From the NCBI GenBank assembly GCA_963965975.1, contig OZ014418.1, positions 6,150,775 to 6,214,774 of the forward strand: a DNA stretch of 64,000 nt. Direction: 5' to 3'. Both the position numbers and the translations under genes were made by a program. Positions 1-12,570 of this stretch are shown here, piece after piece (the first letter of the stretch is position 1; each line of letters begins with the position of its first letter). Origin of the DNA: Xestospongia bergquistia. Its lineage: Eukaryota; Porifera; Demospongiae; Haplosclerida; Petrosiidae. The notes beneath the pieces were generated by a model. The model was not told where the DNA came from. It was given only the letters and a program-made list of their open reading frames with translations, and ran no database searches.

Positions 1-705
1 CAAGTGAAGTAGAAAGGTTTGTAGATGTTTTACAGAATTATAATAAAATCAGAAAATCAAGACATCTTTCAGGTAAACAGTAGCACTACCAATGTAGGGA
101 TGGCACAATGTTCTTTCTTTTTTTCTTTTATTTATGCCACTATAACTATAAATGTAGTAGGTTTTTAAAGACTATTTTTACACAGAAATATATATTATCA
201 CATGAGGTATTCGCTTAGAAGTCTTATTTCGGTTTATTTAGCAATGAAAGTATTGATTTATATAAAGCTTGGAGTAGCCTCTGTGGCAGACACTATTTTT
301 ATGAGTTATAATTATATTCATGAGGAAAACAAGTAAATGTTTTAGCTAACTTATAATTCAAGGTTGTAGTGTTGATATCATATTAGATATGTCTAATGGG
401 AAAAACAGCTGGTTTTTGTCTATTAAATATACTAGACCAGATGACCAATGTCTACTTCTGTCTTGTTTGTTGCAATTATATTTTAATGAGATATAGTCCC
501 ATACTTGTGGGAGGAGTTTTGTAATAACTTTAGCAGCAGTTGTGGTGGAGTTATACAAGCTTGCTACCGCGAAATTTATTTTACTACGAAGGAAAGATTT
601 TTATAGGAAAATTTAATGATTGAACAATTACATATATTAGGGAAATCAAAGCATTGTCAATCACTACTCTAATTATTTGTTCATTATATAGACATTACAG
701 TCTCT
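1..705. repeat. Intergenic copy of the collagen-array spacer module
   Basis: AT-rich DNA without a convincing gene. The opening bases match a segment that recurs at about 2196, 4211, 7616, 10587, 13512, 16330 and 26018 (a GTGAAGTAGA-type start followed by a GTTTGTAGAT stretch). This shows that the spacer has been duplicated together with the collagen genes. The 66-codon minus-strand frame at 358-558 has no family resemblance and is treated as chance. Confidence 0.6.
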
Positions 706-1587
706 TTACTTAGTACACACCACACAGGCGAGTTCCTTGGATTCATCATAGGGAGGACAGAGGCCATTACTACATTTAGCTTGTACATAATTGAACAAAG
801 CTCCATCGTTGTCAGCATCACTACCAGGAATTCCTACAGCATTTTTATCAACACACTCATAGACAGAGTTTCGTTTGTGATTATATCGTTCTGTCATAAG
901 ATAGCCCTGATATTCTGTAGTCCATGTTGTAGGACAGGTGATTTTTGCTGGTATCATAAGATATGATACTCTAGTAGAAGCATAACAGACAACACAAGGA
1001 ATGTTATGATTATGTACGTGGTTAGAAGGACCTTCACCATGAATTTGATATTCTGCTCCATAGACAAATGACTGGAAATCAGATGCACCATTAACATAGG
1101 CAAGAAACTCGGGTTCATCTGGTAAACAAATGTAATTAGCTCCACCTCCAGTGTGACTCCAATGACTCCCAGCAGCTTTCCCCTTATAGAGCATTTGTGT
1201 TCCTGTTGTATTTGGACAAGCAAATCTTCCCCATCTTGTAAAGACCACACCCCCATTTCTTGGTCCAGGAGGTCCTTGTGGTCCTTGTTCTCCTTTGTCT
1301 CCTTTTACTCCATCTTTGCCATTGATACCATCTTTCCCAGGTGGACCTGCTATTCCAGGAAACCCAGGCATTCCATCACGTCCATCACGTCCTTGTACTA
1401 TTTGAATGTAAGGTGTGTTTGTAGTAGTATCTGTAGAAGAAAGACATCTCTTATATCGACTATTGTCACCTGTAGTAGAAATGTTTAAGATATCTAATAG
1501 CATACCTTGTACAGCATTTGTAGTACACTCCTTCCATTCCACAGTCAGTAAAAGGATAACCATGAGTGATAGAGTCTGTATCATCAT
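706..1587 (-). CDS. Short-chain (spongin-type) collagen, copy 1
   Basis: Predicted secreted short-chain collagen. Read as one open frame it is 293 residues: a hydrophobic signal peptide at about 1-22, a short linker with one Cys, about 15 Gly-X-Y triplets beginning GRDGRDG, then a C-terminal domain of about 180 residues starting at [11 protein letters not shown] with conserved [32 protein letters not shown] and a final CVVCTK. The domain layout matches sponge short-chain collagen C4-type proteins, whose tail has been compared with the collagen IV NC1 domain. Positions 1470-1505 form a 36-nt GT...AG segment at exactly the place where other copies have a 46-52 nt intron. It contains no stop and is a multiple of three. 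Splicing it out gives 281 residues, the standard family length. Either isoform is possible. Confidence 0.85.
   Translation of the reverse strand: MMIQTLSLMVILLLTVEWKECTTNAVQGMLLDILNISTTGDNSRYKRCLSSTDTTTNTPYIQIVQGRDGRDGMPGFPGIAGPPGKDGINGKDGVKGDKGEQGPQGPPGPRNGGVVFTRWGRFACPNTTGTQMLYKGKAAGSHWSHTGGGANYICLPDEPEFLAYVNGASDFQSFVYGAEYQIHGEGPSNHVHNHNIPCVVCYASTRVSYLMIPAKITCPTTWTTEYQGYLMTERYNHKRNSVYECVDKNAVGIPGSDADNDGALFNYVQAKCSNGLCPPYDESKELACVVCTK
1470..1505 (-). other. 36-nt in-frame candidate intron of copy 1
   Basis: On the minus strand the segment begins GTATGC and ends CTACAG, and it sits at the phase-1 intron position of the other copies. It would encode 12 extra residues if retained. The same 36-nt state occurs in the copy at 23703-24584. 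Confidence 0.65.
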
Positions 1588-2419
1588 CTTGGGTTAGTTG
1601 TACAGGAAGATATTCACTTGAAGTAGTTGTTGAGTTAAAGAGTCTTTCTGTTTGGATAGTTGAGTATGTACCTGTCAGTTCTTTATATAGTGATGAGGTG
1701 TTAATACATTAGTGCATAGTTTAGAGTGTAAACATATTTATGTGTAGAATGGTGACTCAGCTAAAGGTTGACAATAGGAGACAGAAAGACAGATACATCA
1801 GTGACAGAGGTCAGGGAAAATTATCCTGAATTATATTTAATAATGGGAGTTTTTAACTTCATAATTTTCATGGCAATCATGATTGATAATAATGTTGAGT
1901 TTGTATTGAAAATTAATTAAATTTAGTTATAATTTGAAATTGGCATTCAAACAATTTATTAGTATTGGAATTTTTACCAAAAGGATGTTTTTTTAGTATA
2001 TTAGTTTTGGTTCTTGTTTATTTTTAGTAACAGTACTAATATTAACACAATAACATATACCATATATATATCAACACAAAGTATCAACACAATAACATAT
2101 ACCAATCATATTAATACTGCAGTAAACTTGAAAAACATACTTTTCACTTTCAAACACATAACTAAACATACTATGAATGCCATAAATATCTAATGAAGTA
2201 AAGAGGTTTTTGTATGTTTAAACAGAATTGTAAAAAAATCAAGACGTCTTTATTCATGTAGACAGTAGCACTGTGTGTGTAGGGATGGAACAATATTCTT
2301 TCTTCTTTATTCTTATGTTTACACTACTATAACTACAACAATGAAAGTAGGAGGTTTTTAAAGATTAATTTTTACACAGAAAGGTATGTTTTCACATGAG
2401 GTGTTAATACATTAGTTAC
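1588..2419. repeat. Intergenic spacer module
   Basis: AT-rich spacer related to the spacers after the other collagen copies. It shares an ACCATATATATATCAACAC-type block and a TTAGTATATTAGTTTTGGTT block with those near 4060, 7450, 10425, 13345 and 16170. No gene was recognised. Confidence 0.55.
1681..1689 (-). promoter_or_regulatory. TATA box of copy 1
   Basis: TATATAAAG on the minus strand, 102 bp upstream of the start codon. The same sequence at the same distance (102-103 bp) is found in six other copies, which makes it a likely core promoter element. Confidence 0.65.
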
Positions 2420-3037
2420 ATCATAAGGAGGACAGAGGCCATTACTACATTTAGCTTGTACAAAATTGAAGATGGCTCCATTAATGTTCCCACTACTTCC
2501 AGGAATACTTTCAGCATTTTTATCAACACACTCATAGACAGAGTTTCGTTTGTGATTATATCATTCTGTCATAAGGTAGCCCTGATATTCTGTAGTCCAT
2601 ATTGTAGGACAGGTGGTTTTTGCTGGTATCATAAGATATGATACTCTAGTAGAAGCATAACAGACAACACAAGGAACATCTTGATCTTGTCCCATTTCTT
2701 GGTCTAGGAGGTCCTTATGGTCCTTGTTCTCCATTGTCTCCTTTCACTCCATCTTTACCATTGATACCATCTTTCCCAGGTGGACCAGCTGGTCCAGGAG
2801 GACCTGGCATTCCATCACATCCATCATATCCTTGTACTATTTGAATAAAAGGTGCATTTTTAGTGGTATTTGCAGTAAAGACATGTCTCTTATCTCGACT
2901 AGTGTCATCTGTAGTAGAAATGTTTAAAATATTAAGTAAAGTAGTGAGTAGTTACCTTGTACAGCAGCTGTAGTACACTCTTTCCATTCTACAGTTAGTA
3001 ATATTATAACCAAAAGCGATAGGGTCTGTGTCATCAT
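2420..3037 (-). pseudogene. Short-chain collagen pseudogene (copy 2)
   Basis: The signal-peptide exon (2956-3037), the intron and the start of exon 2 are recognisable. The reading then jumps from the Gly-X-Y region near 2700 straight to the middle of the C-terminal domain, so the [11 protein letters not shown] to HTGGGANY segment is gone. The Arg codon of the MTER motif is TGA here (CGA in sister copies, near 2561), and the terminal CVVCTK segment is replaced by unrelated sequence near 2420. An internal deletion, a nonsense codon and a lost 3' end together make this a clear pseudogene. Its TATA box at 3131-3139 is intact, so it may still be transcribed. Confidence 0.88.
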
Positions 3038-5386
3038 CTTGAGTTAGTTGTACAGGAAGATATCCACTTGAAGTAGTCGTTGAGTTAAAGACACTTTCTC
3101 TTTGGATAGTTAAGTATATATCTGTCAGTTCTTTATATAGTGATGAGTTGTTGATAAGTTAGAGTAAGGTTTAGAGTGTACACATGTTAATGTTTGAAGT
3201 ATTGACTCAACTAAAGGATACCAAGTAATAAAATTCATTAAATGTGTAAATATGTTTATGTATAGAATGATAACTCATCTAAAAGTTGACAAAAGTACAC
3301 AGGAAGACATCTACATCAATAACAGAGGTCAGGGAAAACTACTAACAGATCTACTCTTATCACTCACTCCTATGAGTGTAGATTATCATAACAGTAGACA
3401 TTACATAATGGGCACTGTCTGAGAAGATCTTATGAACGAACATGTTAATGTAGAGACAGTTGATTTGTTTTAACTTAAATATGGAAGAAAATACTAGAGG
3501 ACATCATTTTATCAGTGGATTTGTCAGAATGTGTGTATCACTTATATCATCATGTGATTGGATCTTCCTTATTGTATGAGGAGTTAAGCACTTTATATAC
3601 AGTATGGAGGTGAATACAATATCATCATGTTTGTCATAATAATAATATTGAGACATGAATATGGTAATGTCCATCTTTGTACAGTTAGTGGTATGATCCG
3701 TTCGGCAAAACTAAACTGAAATTTAAAGAGAATAATTTTATTCACATCTTAGTTGTGTAGATAATATTATTATTTAACATTACAAAGTGTGATTGTTCAT
3801 AATCAACATTGACTTTAATTCAAAAGTATTTCATTGGACTAATAGGTCATTTTTGTGATTATATAATTAATAGGTTCATTTAATCATCCTGGATTATATT
3901 TGAGAATGTGATTTTTAATTTTCCAATTTCCATGACAATCTTGATTGATAATAATGTCAAGTTGGTATTGAAATTTATTTAAATTTAGTTATAATTTCGA
4001 CATTGGCATTCAAACAATTTATTAGTATTGATATTTTTACCAAAAAGGATGTTATTTTAGTATATTAGTTTTGGTTCTTTTTTACTTTTAGTAACAATAC
4101 TTGTATCAACATGACAACATATACCATATATATATCAACACAAGTAAATACTGCAGCAAACTTGAGAAACATACTTTTCACTAACTAAACATACTATGAA
4201 TACTATAAATATTAAGTGAAGTAGAGAGGTTTGTAGATATTTTAACAGAGTTATAGTAAAATCAAGACGTCATCTTTCAAGGTGACAGTAGCACTGTGTA
4301 TGTAGAGATGGCATTATATTTTTTCTTCTTTATTCTTTTGTTTATGACTATAACTATGAAGGTAGGAGGTTTTTAAGATTAATTTTCTACACAGAAAAGT
4401 ATGTTTTCACATGAGATTTTGAGTACTTTTAAAGTGATTTATATAGACCTTGGAAATAGCTAGCTACTCTGACATTTTTTTGAGTTATAAATATACTCAT
4501 GAGAAAAACAAGTAAAACTTTTAGCTAATTTATAATTCAAATAAAAATAACACAAGAAGAAAGAAAATAAAAAAGAAAATAATTTCAAAAAATTATTAAA
4601 TGTAGTTATGATGATTAAAACATGTCAAGCAATCCCAAAATAGGAATAGGAGTGTGGACATCCTTACATAGTAGCCATACAAAATTATCTAAACACAATA
4701 TTAATGTTTTACTATTATGTTATGTTGAACAGCATTTTGTTTGACTTCTTCTGTGACTATTTTCCTCAAGATTCTGCTACATCTATTGAGTCAAAGAAAC
4801 ATTAATCATAATTACAAGTGCTACAACAACAGGTGTGATTGACAATGCTCAAACCTCCTCACTAGCTTACTTCTCTCCCTATATTTCTAACATTCTATAG
4901 CTACAGTCTTCCACAAACACTGCTGCTAATTATACAACCTTTATAGCCCTAGTCAATGTTTCATTGTAAATTCAGTATTTTCCAAAACAAATGTAGTTTT
5001 CATAAGAAACTAGAGAAACAATTAGGAAACTTTAGAAAACACTATTTGATCCCACCCACTAAGAACAGTTCTAGTGTTAGAACAATACTTGCTTACTATT
5101 TTTTAATTTCATTAAAATGTAATAATTATTAAAATTGATTCACTGATAAATAAATGGCCAGGGTTTCTTCAAGAGGTTACTTAGAAGTTCTATTAAAATC
5201 ATTACTTTTGTTATTAAGTCTCTCATCTTAATTACAATAGCCTATTTACATATTTTTTAATTTTCATGGACTAAACAGAGAAAAATGAACTTGCCATCCC
5301 TACATGTACAGTATTACTGTGGCAGTAGTGACTATCTGATAAATGAATGAATTGTTGTTTTATAGCTAAGTTGTAGTGTTGGTATC
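3038..5386. repeat. Long intergenic spacer with duplicated modules
   Basis: No gene recognised. The stretch 3240-3760 is similar to 24740-25560 and, with a deletion of roughly 200 bp, to the spacer at 6830-7140. The stretch 4560-5200 is similar to 26390-27010, sharing a block around CCCAAAATAGGAAT followed by a CCTACATAGTAGCCA-type block. These matches show repeated block duplication between collagen copies. Confidence 0.55.
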
Positions 5387-5727
5387 ATATTATTAAATGT
5401 TGTCTAATGGAAAAAATGATAATTTGGTCTGTTAATATAGTGGACTAGATCATCAATGTCTACTATCTTGTTTGTTGCCATTGTATTTTGATGAGTTTCC
5501 ATACTTATATATGGAGAGTTTTAACAACTTTAGCAGTAGTTGTGACACAAGTTATGATGTTGTTATACAACCTCACTCTATATCACAGTTTGTAATGCAC
5601 ATTTTTTGTTATGAAGAAAAAATTTTGCGAAATGATTGAATAATTACATGTATAAGGAAATTATTAGTCAAATCATTGTCAATTACTACTTTAATTATTA
5701 GTTCATTGTATAGAGATTATAACTACT

Positions 5728-6620
5728 TTACTTGGTACACACCACACAGGCGAGTTCCTTGGATTCATCATAGGGAGGACAGAGGCCATTACTACATTTA
5801 GCTTGTACATAATTGAACAAAGCTCCATCATTGTCACCACTACTTCCAGGAATACCTTCAGCATCTTTATCAACACACTCATAGACAGAATTTCGTTTGT
5901 GATTATATCGTTCTGTCATAAGATAGCCCTGATATTCTGTAGTCCATGTTATAGGACAGGTGGTTTTTGCTGGTATCATAAGATATGATACTCTAGTAGA
6001 AGCATAACAGACAACACAAGGAATGTTATGATTATGTAGGTGGTTAGAAGGACCTTGACCATGAATTTGATATTCTGCTCCATAGACAAACGACTGGAAA
6101 TCAGATGCACCATTGATGTAGGGAAGAAACTCAGGTTCATCTGGTAAACAAATGTAATTAGCTCCACCTCCAGTGTGATCATAATGACTCCCAGCAGCTT
6201 TCCCCTTATAGAGCAGTTGTGTTCCTGTTGTATTTGGACAAGCAAATCTTCCCCATCTTGTAAAGACCACACCCCCATTTCTTGGTCCAGGAGGTCCTTG
6301 TGGTCCTTGTTCTCCTTTGTCTCCTTTCACTCCATCTCTACCATTGGTGCCATCTTTCCCAGGTGGACCAGCTGGTCCAGGAGGACCAGGCATTCCATCA
6401 CGCCCATCACGTCCTTGTACTATTTGAATATAAGGTGTGTTTGTAGTGGTATTCGTAGAAGAGACACATCTCTTATCTCGACTAGTATTACCTGTAGTAA
6501 AAATATTTAAAATATTAAGTAAAGTAGCGTGTTTTTACCTTGTACAGCAGCTGTAGTACACTCCTTCCATTCCACAGTCAGTAAGAGTATAACCAAAAGT
6601 GATAGTGTCTGTTTTATCAT
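5728..6620 (-). CDS. Short-chain (spongin-type) collagen, copy 3
   Basis: Two exons: exon 1 at 6539-6620 (signal peptide beginning [14 protein letters not shown]) and exon 2 at 5728-6491, separated by a 47-nt phase-1 GT-AG intron at 6492-6538. The product is 281 residues: signal peptide, a segment with one Cys (RDKRCVSS), 15 Gly-X-Y triplets from GRDGRDG, then the Cys-rich C-terminal domain. The frame upstream of the first internal Met (6393) is open back to the acceptor, so the true start is in exon 1. The protein is predicted to be secreted, to trimerise through Gly-X-Y, and to be capped by the C-terminal domain. It is identical in protein sequence to the next copy. Confidence 0.9.
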
Positions 6621-6713
6621 GTTGAGTTAGTTGTACAGGAAGATATCCACTTGAAGTAGTTGTTGAGTTAAAGAGTCTCTCTCCTTGGATAGTTGAGTAT
6701 GTATCTGTCAGTT

Positions 6714-6722
6714 CTTTATATA
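6714..6722 (-). promoter_or_regulatory. TATA box of copy 3
   Basis: TATATAAAG, 102 bp upstream of the start codon; conserved in position with the other TATA-bearing copies. Confidence 0.65.
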
Positions 6723-8702
6723 GTGATGAGTTGTTGATAAGTTAGAGTAAGGTTTAGAGTGTACACATGTTAATGTTTGAAGTGTTGACTCAGCTAAAGG
6801 ATAACAAGTAATAAAAATTCATCAATTGTGTAAATATGTTTATGTATAGAATGATAACTCAGCTAAAGGTTGACAAAAGTAGACAGGAAGACATATACAT
6901 CAATAAAAGAGGTCAGGGAAAACTACCAACCAATATACTCTTATCACTCACTCCTATGAGTGTAGATTATCATAACAGTAGACATTACATAATGAATGGG
7001 CAATGTCTGAGAAGATCATGTTTGTTATAGTAATAATATAGAGACATGAAGGTGGTAATGTCCATCCTTGTACAATTAGTGGTGTGATCTGTTCAGCAAA
7101 ACTAAAGTGAAGTTTAAAGAGAATAATTTTATCCACATCTTAGTTGTCTAGATAACATTATTATTTAACATTACAAAGTGTGATTGTTCATAATCAGCAT
7201 TGACTTTAATTCAAAAGTATTTCATTGGACTAATAGGTCATTTTTGTGATTAGATAATAAATAGGTTCATTTAATCATCCTGGATTATATTTGAGAATGG
7301 GATTTTTAACTTTGCAATTTCCATGACAATCTTGATTGATAATAATGTCAAGTTGGTATTAAAATTTATTTAAATTTAGTTATAATTTCGACATTGGCAT
7401 TCAAACAATTTATTAGTATTGATATTTTTACCAAAAGAATGTTATTTTAGTATATTAGTTTTGGTTCTTTTTTACTTTTAATAACAATACTTGTATCAAC
7501 ATGGCAATATATACCATATATATATCAACACAAGTGGATACTGCAGCAAACTTGAGAAACATACTTTTCACTTTCAAACACATAACTAAACATACTATGA
7601 ATACCATAAATATTAAGTGAAATAGAGAGGTTTGTAGATATTTTAACAGAGTTATAGTAAAATCAAAACGTCATCTTTCAGGAAGGTAATAGCACTGTGT
7701 ATGTAGAGATGGCATTATAGTACTAAAGAATAATTACGTATAACTATATCCATATTAACATCAGTGCATGTTATCTGCATCTGACACATCTTTTATCCAC
7801 TGTTTATGTGAATGATGGTACATATCCACAAGTGACATAACATTGGGAATAACTCTACTTGACTACAATTATTTAATTATTGATAACTTACCAGAGAGTT
7901 TGTCAAGATAATACTAACATTATATGTCATTACGTATTTTACTAAATGGTGTGATGAATAAAAACCTTTTATTGTGGGACAATAGTGTTATGGTGATATC
8001 TATTTAGGATAAGTTATTTATAAAAGTGTTAGAAAGGAATGTGTTGTTATTAAACTGAGATTAACAAATACCTCTTGTGACTATATACAGTTCTATTTGT
8101 TTGAAAACTCTATTGTGTTTTTACTAGTTATATTAGTTGATATTATTAAAGTTATTAAGGTAATGTTCACTTTATGTAATCTATTTAGAAAATTTTAAAA
8201 TTTAAAATTATTAGTATAGAAAATAATTTCATCTACTATATATAACAAAATAATTTCATCTACTATATATAACACAGGACATGGTAGATCCTTGAGAGAG
8301 AGAGATTTAAAACATTACAGTGGAAAAGATAAAATTATCCATAAAAACCAAATGCACAATATTATTAAATGTTGTCTAATGGAAAAAATGATAATTTGGT
8401 CTGTTAATATAGTGGACTAGATCATCAATGTCTACTTCTATCTTGTTTGTTGCCATTGTATTTTGATGAGTTTCCATACTTATATATGGAGAGTTTTAAC
8501 AACTTTAGCAGTAGTTGTGACACAAGTTATGATGTTGTTATACAACCTCACTCTATATCACAGTTTGTAATGCACATTTTTTGTTATGAAGAAAAAATTT
8601 TGCGAAATGATTGAATAATTACATGTATAAGGAAATTATTAGTCAAATCATTGTCAATTACTACTTTAATTATTAGTTCATTGTATAGAGATTATAACTA
8701 CT

Positions 8703-9595
8703 TTACTTGGTACACACCACACAGGCGAGTTCCTTGGATTCATCATAGGGAGGACAGAGGCCATTACTACATTTAGCTTGTACATAATTGAACAAAGCTC
8801 CATCATTGTCACCACTACTTCCAGGAATACCTTCAGCATCTTTATCAACACACTCATAGACAGAATTTCGTTTGTGATTATATCGTTCTGTCATAAGATA
8901 GCCCTGATATTCTGTAGTCCATGTTATAGGACAGGTGGTTTTTGCTGGTATCATAAGATATGATACTCTAGTAGAAGCATAACAGACAACACAAGGAATG
9001 TTATGATTATGTAGGTGGTTAGAAGGACCTTGACCATGAATTTGATATTCTGCTCCATAGACAAACGACTGGAAATCAGATGCACCATTGATGTAGGGAA
9101 GAAACTCAGGTTCATCTGGTAAACAAATGTAATTAGCTCCACCTCCAGTGTGATCATAATGACTCCCAGCAGCTTTCCCCTTATAGAGCAGTTGTGTTCC
9201 TGTTGTATTTGGACAAGCAAATCTTCCCCATCTTGTAAAGACCACACCCCCATTTCTTGGTCCAGGAGGTCCTTGTGGTCCTTGTTCTCCTTTGTCTCCT
9301 TTCACTCCATCTCTACCATTGGTGCCATCTTTCCCAGGTGGACCAGCTGGTCCAGGAGGACCAGGCATTCCATCACGCCCATCACGTCCTTGTACTATTT
9401 GAATATAAGGTGTGTTTGTAGTGGTATTCGTAGAAGAGACACATCTCTTATCTCGACTAGTATTACCTGTAGTAAAAATATTTAAAATATTAAGTAAAGT
9501 AGCGTGTTTTTACCTTGTACAGCAGCTGTAGTACACTCCTTCCATTCCACAGTCAGTAAGAGTATAACCAAAAGTGATAGTGTCTGTTTTATCAT
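8703..9595 (-). CDS. Short-chain (spongin-type) collagen, copy 4
   Basis: Exons 9514-9595 and 8703-9466 with a 47-nt intron. The encoded 281-residue protein is the same as that of copy 3 (5728-6620), including the signal peptide, the RDKRC linker and the C-terminal Cys pattern. The TATA box lies at 9689-9697. The identity across coding, intronic and flanking DNA points to a very recent duplication or to an assembly duplication. Confidence 0.88.
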
Positions 9596-9688
9596 GTTGA
9601 GTTAGTTGTACAGGAAGATATCCACTTGAAGTAGTTGTTGAGTTAAAGAGTCTCTCTCCTTGGATAGTTGAGTATGTATCTGTCAGTT

Positions 9689-9697
9689 CTTTATATA
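9689..9697 (-). promoter_or_regulatory. TATA box of copy 4
   Basis: Same element as at 6714-6722, displaced by 2975 bp, 102 bp upstream of the start codon. Confidence 0.6.
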
Positions 9698-11677
9698 GTG
9701 ATGAGTTGTTGATAAGTTAGAGTAAGGTTTAGAGTGTACACATGTTAATGTTTGAAGTGTTGACTCAGCTAAAGGATAACAAGTAATAAAAATTCATCAA
9801 TTGTGTAAATATGTTTATGTATAGAATGATAACTCAGCTAAAGGTTGACAAAAGTAGACAGGAAGACATATACATCAATAAAAGAGGTCAGGGAAAACTA
9901 CCAACCAATATACTCTTATCACTCACTCCTATGAGTGTAGATTATCATAACAGTAGACATTACATAATGAATGGGCAATGTCTGAGAAGATCATGTTTGT
10001 TATAGTAATAATATAGAGACATGAAGGTGGTAATGTCCATCCTTGTACAATTAGTGGTGTGATCTGTTCAGCAAAACTAAAGTGAAGTTTAAAGAGAATA
10101 ATTTTATCCACATCTTAGTTGTCTAGATAACATTATTATTTAACATTACAAAGTGTGATTGTTCATAATCAGCATTGACTTTAATTCAAAAGTATTTCAT
10201 TGGACTAATAGGTCATTTTTGTGATTAGATAATAAATAGGTTCATTTAATCATCCTGGATTATATTTGAGAATGGGATTTTTAACTTTGCAATTTCCATG
10301 ACAATCTTGATTGATAATAATGTCAAGTTGGTATTAAAATTTATTTAAATTTAGTTATAATTTCGACATTGGCATTCAAACAATTTATTAGTATTGATAT
10401 TTTTACCAAAAGAATGTTATTTTAGTATATTAGTTTTGGTTCTTTTTTACTTTTAATAACAATACTTGTATCAACATGGCAATATATACCATATATATAT
10501 CAACACAAGTGGATACTGCAGCAAACTTGAGAAACATACTTTTCACTTTCAAACACATAACTAAACATACTATGAATACCATAAATATTAAGTGAAATAG
10601 AGAGGTTTGTAGATATTTTAACAGAGTTATAGTAAAATCAAAACGTCATCTTTCAGGAAGGTAATAGCACTGTGTATGTAGAGATGGCATTATAGTACTA
10701 AAGAATAATTACGTATAACTATATCCATATTAACATCAGTGCATGTTATCTGCATCTGACACATCTTTTATCCACTGTTTATGTGAATGATGGTACATAT
10801 CCACAAGTGACATAACATTGGGAATAACTCTACTTGACTACAATTATTTAATTATTGATAACTTACCAGAGAGTTTGTCAAGATAATACTAACATTATAT
10901 GTCATTACGTATTTTACTAAATGGTGTGATGAATAAAAACCTTTTATTGTGGGACAATAGTGTTATGGTGATATCTATTTAGGATAAGTTATTTATAAAA
11001 GTGTTAGAAAGGAATGTGTTGTTATTAAACTGAGATTAACAAATACCTCTTGTGACTATATACAGTTCTATTTGTTTGAAAACTCTATTGTGTTTTTACT
11101 AGTTATATTAGTTGATATTATTAAAGTTATTAAGGTAATGTTCACTTTATGTAATCTATTTAGAAAATTTTAAAATTTAAAATTATTAGTATAGAAAATA
11201 ATTTCATCTACTATATATAACAAAATAATTTCATCTACTATATATAACACAGGACATGGTAGATCCTTGAGAGAGAGAGATTTAAAACATTACAGTGGAA
11301 AAGATAAAATTATCCATAAAAACCAAATGCACAATATTATTAAATGTTGTCTAATGGAAAAAATGATAATTTGGTCTGTTAATATAGTGGACTAGATCAT
11401 CAATGTCTACTTCTATCTTGTTTGTTGCCATTGTATTTTGATGAGTTTCCATACTTATATATGGAGAGTTTTAACAACTTTAGCAGTAGTTGTGACACAA
11501 GTTATGATGTTGTTATACAACCTCACTCTATATCACAGTTTGTAATGCACATTTTTTGTTATGAAGAAAAAATTTTGCGAAATGATTGAATAATTACATG
11601 TATAAGGAAATTATTAGTCAAATCATTGTCAATTACTACTTTAATTATTAGTTCATTGTATAGAGATTATAACTACT

Positions 11678-12570
11678 TTACTTGGTACACACCACACAGG
11701 CGAGTTCCTTGGATTCATCATAGGGAGGACAGAGGCCATTACTACATTTAGCTTGTACATAATTGAACAAAGCTCCATCATTGTCACCACTACTTCCAGG
11801 AATACCTTCAGCATCTTTATCAACACACTCATAGACAGAATTTCGTTTGTGATTATATCTTTCTGTCATAAGATAGCCCTGATATTCTGTAGTCCATGTT
11901 ATAGGACAGGTGGTTTTTGCTGGTATCATAAGATATGATACTCTAGTAGAAGCATAACAGACAACACAAGGAATGTTATGATTATGTAGGTGGTTAGAAG
12001 GACCTTGACCATGAATTTGATATTCTGCTCCATAGACAAACGACTGGAAATCAGATGCACCATTGATGTAGGGAAGAAACTCAGGTTCATCTGGTAAACA
12101 AATGTAATTAGCTCCACCTCCAGTGTGATCATAATGACTCCCAGCAGCTTTCCCCTTATAGAGCAGTTGTGTTCCTGTTGTATTTGGACAAGCAAATCTT
12201 CCCCATCTTATAAAGACCACACCCCCATTTCTTGGTCCAGGAGGTCCTTGTGGTCCTTGTTCTCCATTGTCTCCTTTTAATCCATCTTTACCATTGATAC
12301 CATCTTTCCCAGGTGGACCAGCTTGTCCAGGAGGACCAGGCATTCCATCACGTCCATCACGTCCTTGTACTATTTGAATAAAAGGTGCATTTGTAGTGGT
12401 ATTTGTAGATGAGACACATCTCTTATCTCGACTAGTATTACCTGTAGTAAAAATATTTAAAATATTAAGTAAAGTAGCGAGTTTTTACCTTGTACAGCAG
12501 CTGTAGTACACTCCTTCCATTCCACAGTCAGTAAGAGTATAACCAAAAGTGATAGTGTCTGTTTTATCAT
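11678..12570 (-). CDS. Short-chain (spongin-type) collagen, copy 5, without TATA box
   Basis: Exons 12489-12570 and 11678-12441 with a 47-nt intron give 281 residues. The C-terminal half is almost identical to copies 3 and 4. The Gly-X-Y region and linker differ ([18 protein letters not shown]), and FTRWGR has become FIRWGR. The sequence upstream of the gene lacks 41 bp that contain the TATA box in the other copies; the break lies in a GTTGA repeat at 12642-12646. The upstream region instead matches that of the copy at 22229-23113. The gene therefore looks like a mosaic of two parents. The coding sequence is intact, but expression could differ from the sister copies. Confidence 0.86.

Larger units (their letters stand above)
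5387..8358. repeat. Tandem duplication unit 1 (about 2.97 kb)
   Basis: This unit is repeated directly after itself at 8359-11333. Each unit contains one complete collagen gene plus spacer. By eye the only difference I found is a 3-nt indel near 5465 (unit 1 lacks three bases present in unit 2). The start of a third, more diverged unit follows at 11334. Confidence 0.85.
8359..11333. repeat. Tandem duplication unit 2 (2975 bp)
   Basis: Near-exact copy of 5387-8358. The coding and upstream sequences are displaced by exactly 2975 bp relative to unit 1. Inside the spacer a 27-bp segment around ATTTCATCTACTATATATAAC is itself repeated twice in tandem (about 8222-8276, and again at 11197-11251). 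Confidence 0.85.

Noticed and set aside
6836-7136. Short frames repeated after each collagen copy (6836-7030, 6954-7136, 9811-10111, 12843-13031, 15674-15862)
   Set aside because: They recur only because the spacer was duplicated; frames and lengths are not kept between diverged copies and no domain is visible.
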